NCBI GenBank assembly: GCA_945836785.1
Contig: CAMAMD010000059.1
Span: 1-8,006 of the forward strand
Length of the DNA: 8,006 nucleotides
DNA from: an uncultured Clostridium sp.
GTDB taxonomy: Bacteria > Bacillota_A > Clostridia > Lachnospirales > Lachnospiraceae
Direction: 5' to 3'
In this document: positions 6,487-8,006 of the stretch, one piece after another
How the letters are laid out: every line of letters begins with the position of its first letter
Position numbering within the stretch: the first letter of the stretch is position 1
Translations under genes and position numbers: made by a program
The notes under the pieces: generated by a model
Told to the model about the DNA's origin: nothing
Databases searched by the model: none
The model's input: the letters and a program-made list of their open reading frames with translations, nothing else

Positions 6487-7944
6487 TTATTGTGTAAGCT
6501 TTTTTCCAAGGGTTACCGTTACAGTTTTCTCCACATATTCATCATCGGATAATACCATGTAGGTTACCTCAACCTTTTCACCAACCGCATAGTATTCCAG
6601 ACAGGAAGTTAAATCTTCTGTTGACTTTACAGTCTGACCATCCAGTTTCGTAATGATATAGTTCTTTTTAAGTCCCGCTTTCTCGGCACCGGAACCTTCA
6701 AACACCTCGGATATCAATACGCCAGTCGGTATTCCGTACATCTCAGATGCTTCCTCGGAAACTGTTCCACAGGATATTCCAAGGTAACCCATATGCTCCT
6801 CGTCAACCTTTTCTCTTGTCTCCCTGTTCATAAGCTCATTCAATGTATCTTCCACAGCCGAAATCGGAATTGCATAACACATACCCTCTACCGAAGTAGA
6901 TGAATATTTTGAAGAGTTGATGCCGATTACCTCGCCCTGCATGTTGAGAAGCGCGCCTCCACTATTTCCAGGATTGATAGCTGCATCCGTCTGAATCAAT
7001 GGCGTGGAATTCATTTCCGTCTCGCGATCCTTTGCGCTGACGATTCCGGTGGTTACAGACTGTCCATAACCAAGTGCATTACCGATTGCTACAACCTGTT
7101 CACCAACCTTCAGTGCATCCGAACTGCCAAGCTGTGCAACCTTAATCTGAGACAATGTATCAGCCGATAAATCCTTAAGGTCTACAACAACGATTGCAAG
7201 GTCATTATCACTGTCTGTGCTCTTCACCTTTGCCTCATATACTTCATTATCAATAAAGCAAACCGATACCGTATCCGCATTTGATACGACATGATTGTTT
7301 GTAACAATCAAAAGCTCTGTATCATTTTCACCTATAATAATGCCCGAACCGGAGCCCTCTGCTTCATACTGCTGTACCTGTCCAAAGAAATTCTGCACTT
7401 CTTCCACGGTTTTAATATTAATTGCAACGATAGACGGCATGACACTCTCGGCAATATCAGACACATCATAACTCTGTCCGTTCGTTGTTCCATCTGATTC
7501 CATACTTACGGTCGGTATCACCGTTTCGCTTGTCCCAACAGTTGCCTCAACATCCTCCTCCAATTCATCAAATGGAGTTTCCGTTGTTCCAGCCTCTCTG
7601 AGCTCCTCGATTCTGTCACCGGACACTACATTAAATACACCACCGGCAACGCCTCCAAATAATGCGGCACTGACTACAACGGCAACGCCACGCTTCAATA
7701 TGGTTCCGGCTTTACTCTTTTTATGTTTATTTTTCTCCTTATGTGGATGTTTGCCATCGGCACCACCCATATCCGACTCATTTCGGTAATATGACGGGGC
7801 CCCCCCTGGCTGTTCGTAAGCATACCCTGTATTTTGACTATCCCCATTCCCATATGCATACTGTTCATTTGCCTTTTGTGCCATAGAATTCATATATTCC
7901 CTGGTACTCATATTGCTGTAATTGTTTTCCTCAAAACCACTCAT
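6487..7944 (-). CDS. htrA: Membrane-anchored HtrA/DegP-family serine protease with one PDZ domain
   Basis: A 485-residue trypsin-like protease that degrades or refolds damaged proteins at the outer face of the membrane. The N-terminal 65 residues are rich in Asn, Tyr, Gln and Gly and should be cytoplasmic. A Lys/His-rich stretch (65-85) precedes one membrane segment (about 86-107). After an acidic linker comes the protease domain (about 160-375), with the full triad: H218 in TNNHVV, D248 in DSDNDLAIV and S328 in NPGNSGGAL. A single PDZ domain follows (about 386-480), starting at YLGISCG and containing GSGAEKAGLKKNYIITKLDG. Architecture and length fit Gram-positive HtrA proteins, and all key residues are present. 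The start at 7944 is supported by AAGGAAG, with about nine bases between its AGGA core and the ATG. The gene converges on the activase gene and ends in a strong terminator. A run of seven G on the coding strand (7806-7800) lies in the variable N-terminal tail. In Bacillus, homologues respond to CssRS; I cannot identify such an operator here. Confidence 0.97.
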   Translation of the reverse strand: MSGFEENNYSNMSTREYMNSMAQKANEQYAYGNGDSQNTGYAYEQPGGAPSYYRNESDMGGADGKHPHKEKNKHKKSKAGTILKRGVAVVVSAALFGGVAGGVFNVVSGDRIEELREAGTTETPFDELEEDVEATVGTSETVIPTVSMESDGTTNGQSYDVSDIAESVMPSIVAINIKTVEEVQNFFGQVQQYEAEGSGSGIIIGENDTELLIVTNNHVVSNADTVSVCFIDNEVYEAKVKSTDSDNDLAIVVVDLKDLSADTLSQIKVAQLGSSDALKVGEQVVAIGNALGYGQSVTTGIVSAKDRETEMNSTPLIQTDAAINPGNSGGALLNMQGEVIGINSSKYSSTSVEGMCYAIPISAVEDTLNELMNRETREKVDEEHMGYLGISCGTVSEEASEMYGIPTGVLISEVFEGSGAEKAGLKKNYIITKLDGQTVKSTEDLTSCLEYYAVGEKVEVTYMVLSDDEYVEKTVTVTLGKKLTQ

Positions 7945-7977
7945 ATGTCATCTTCCTTTCAACATCACTTTTCAATA

Positions 7978-7983
7978 ATTATA
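7978..7983 (-). promoter_or_regulatory. Candidate -10 box for htrA
   Basis: A perfect TATAAT on the minus strand (7983-7978) lies 33 bases upstream of the htrA start codon, with a start site expected near 7971. The matching -35 position falls at the very end of the window, where the sequence (TAAGAT or AAGATA) is a poor match. The region is very AT-rich, so a chance match is possible. Confidence 0.4.
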
Positions 7984-8006
7984 TTTTATTTCATATCATT
8001 ATCTTA

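Noticed and set aside
5914..6562. Several open frames of 60-140 codons across the inverted-repeat region, both strands
   Set aside because: They run through the palindromic arms of elements A and B, lack convincing ribosome binding sites and resemble no protein family. Their similarity to each other comes from the repeats.

Overview
The window looks like chromosomal DNA of a low-to-moderate GC Gram-positive anaerobe, most likely a clostridium of the Lachnospiraceae type. This rests on inference from three things: a very large single-chain 2-hydroxyacyl-CoA dehydratase/activase protein of the kind common in anaerobic Clostridia, a membrane-anchored HtrA with a long cytoplasmic tail, and a rhomboid-like protein with a C-terminal zinc cluster. 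No rRNA, tRNA, CRISPR array, transposase or phage gene is visible.

Layout. Bases 1-103 hold no convincing gene, only a start-stop mini-ORF behind a good ribosome binding site. A catalytically incomplete rhomboid-like membrane protein (104-1048, minus) and a two-LysM cytoplasmic protein (1179-1523, minus) follow, separated by about 130 bases carrying a good promoter for the rhomboid-like gene. A compact divergent control region (about 1524-1684) has back-to-back sigma-A-type promoters sharing one palindromic -10 box. It drives the LysM gene leftward and a giant 1408-residue protein rightward (1685-5911). That protein joins two ATPase activator domains, a four-cysteine motif, a DUF2229-type region and a dehydratase D-component-like region. 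On the far right a trypsin-like HtrA/DegP protease with one PDZ domain (6487-7944, minus) converges on it.

The most unusual part is the 575-base convergent gap (5912-6486). It holds two related long inverted-repeat elements in opposite orientation. Element A (5939-6174, perhaps 5930-6184) has perfect 52-base arms and a nested 20-bp hairpin; element B (6219-6410) has imperfect arms of about 49 bases. They share conserved, largely unpaired core sequences (an exact 34-base match and an exact 12-base match), but their outer arms differ between copies while remaining self-complementary within each copy. They are either a family of non-autonomous mobile elements or a structured RNA. A clear intrinsic terminator for htrA sits between element B and the htrA stop codon.

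The genes do not form one pathway. The activase/dehydratase protein points to ATP-driven low-potential electron transfer in anaerobic metabolism; HtrA and the rhomboid-like protein point to envelope protein quality control; the LysM protein may bind peptidoglycan or spore material. Only the shared promoter region links the LysM gene to the giant protein gene.
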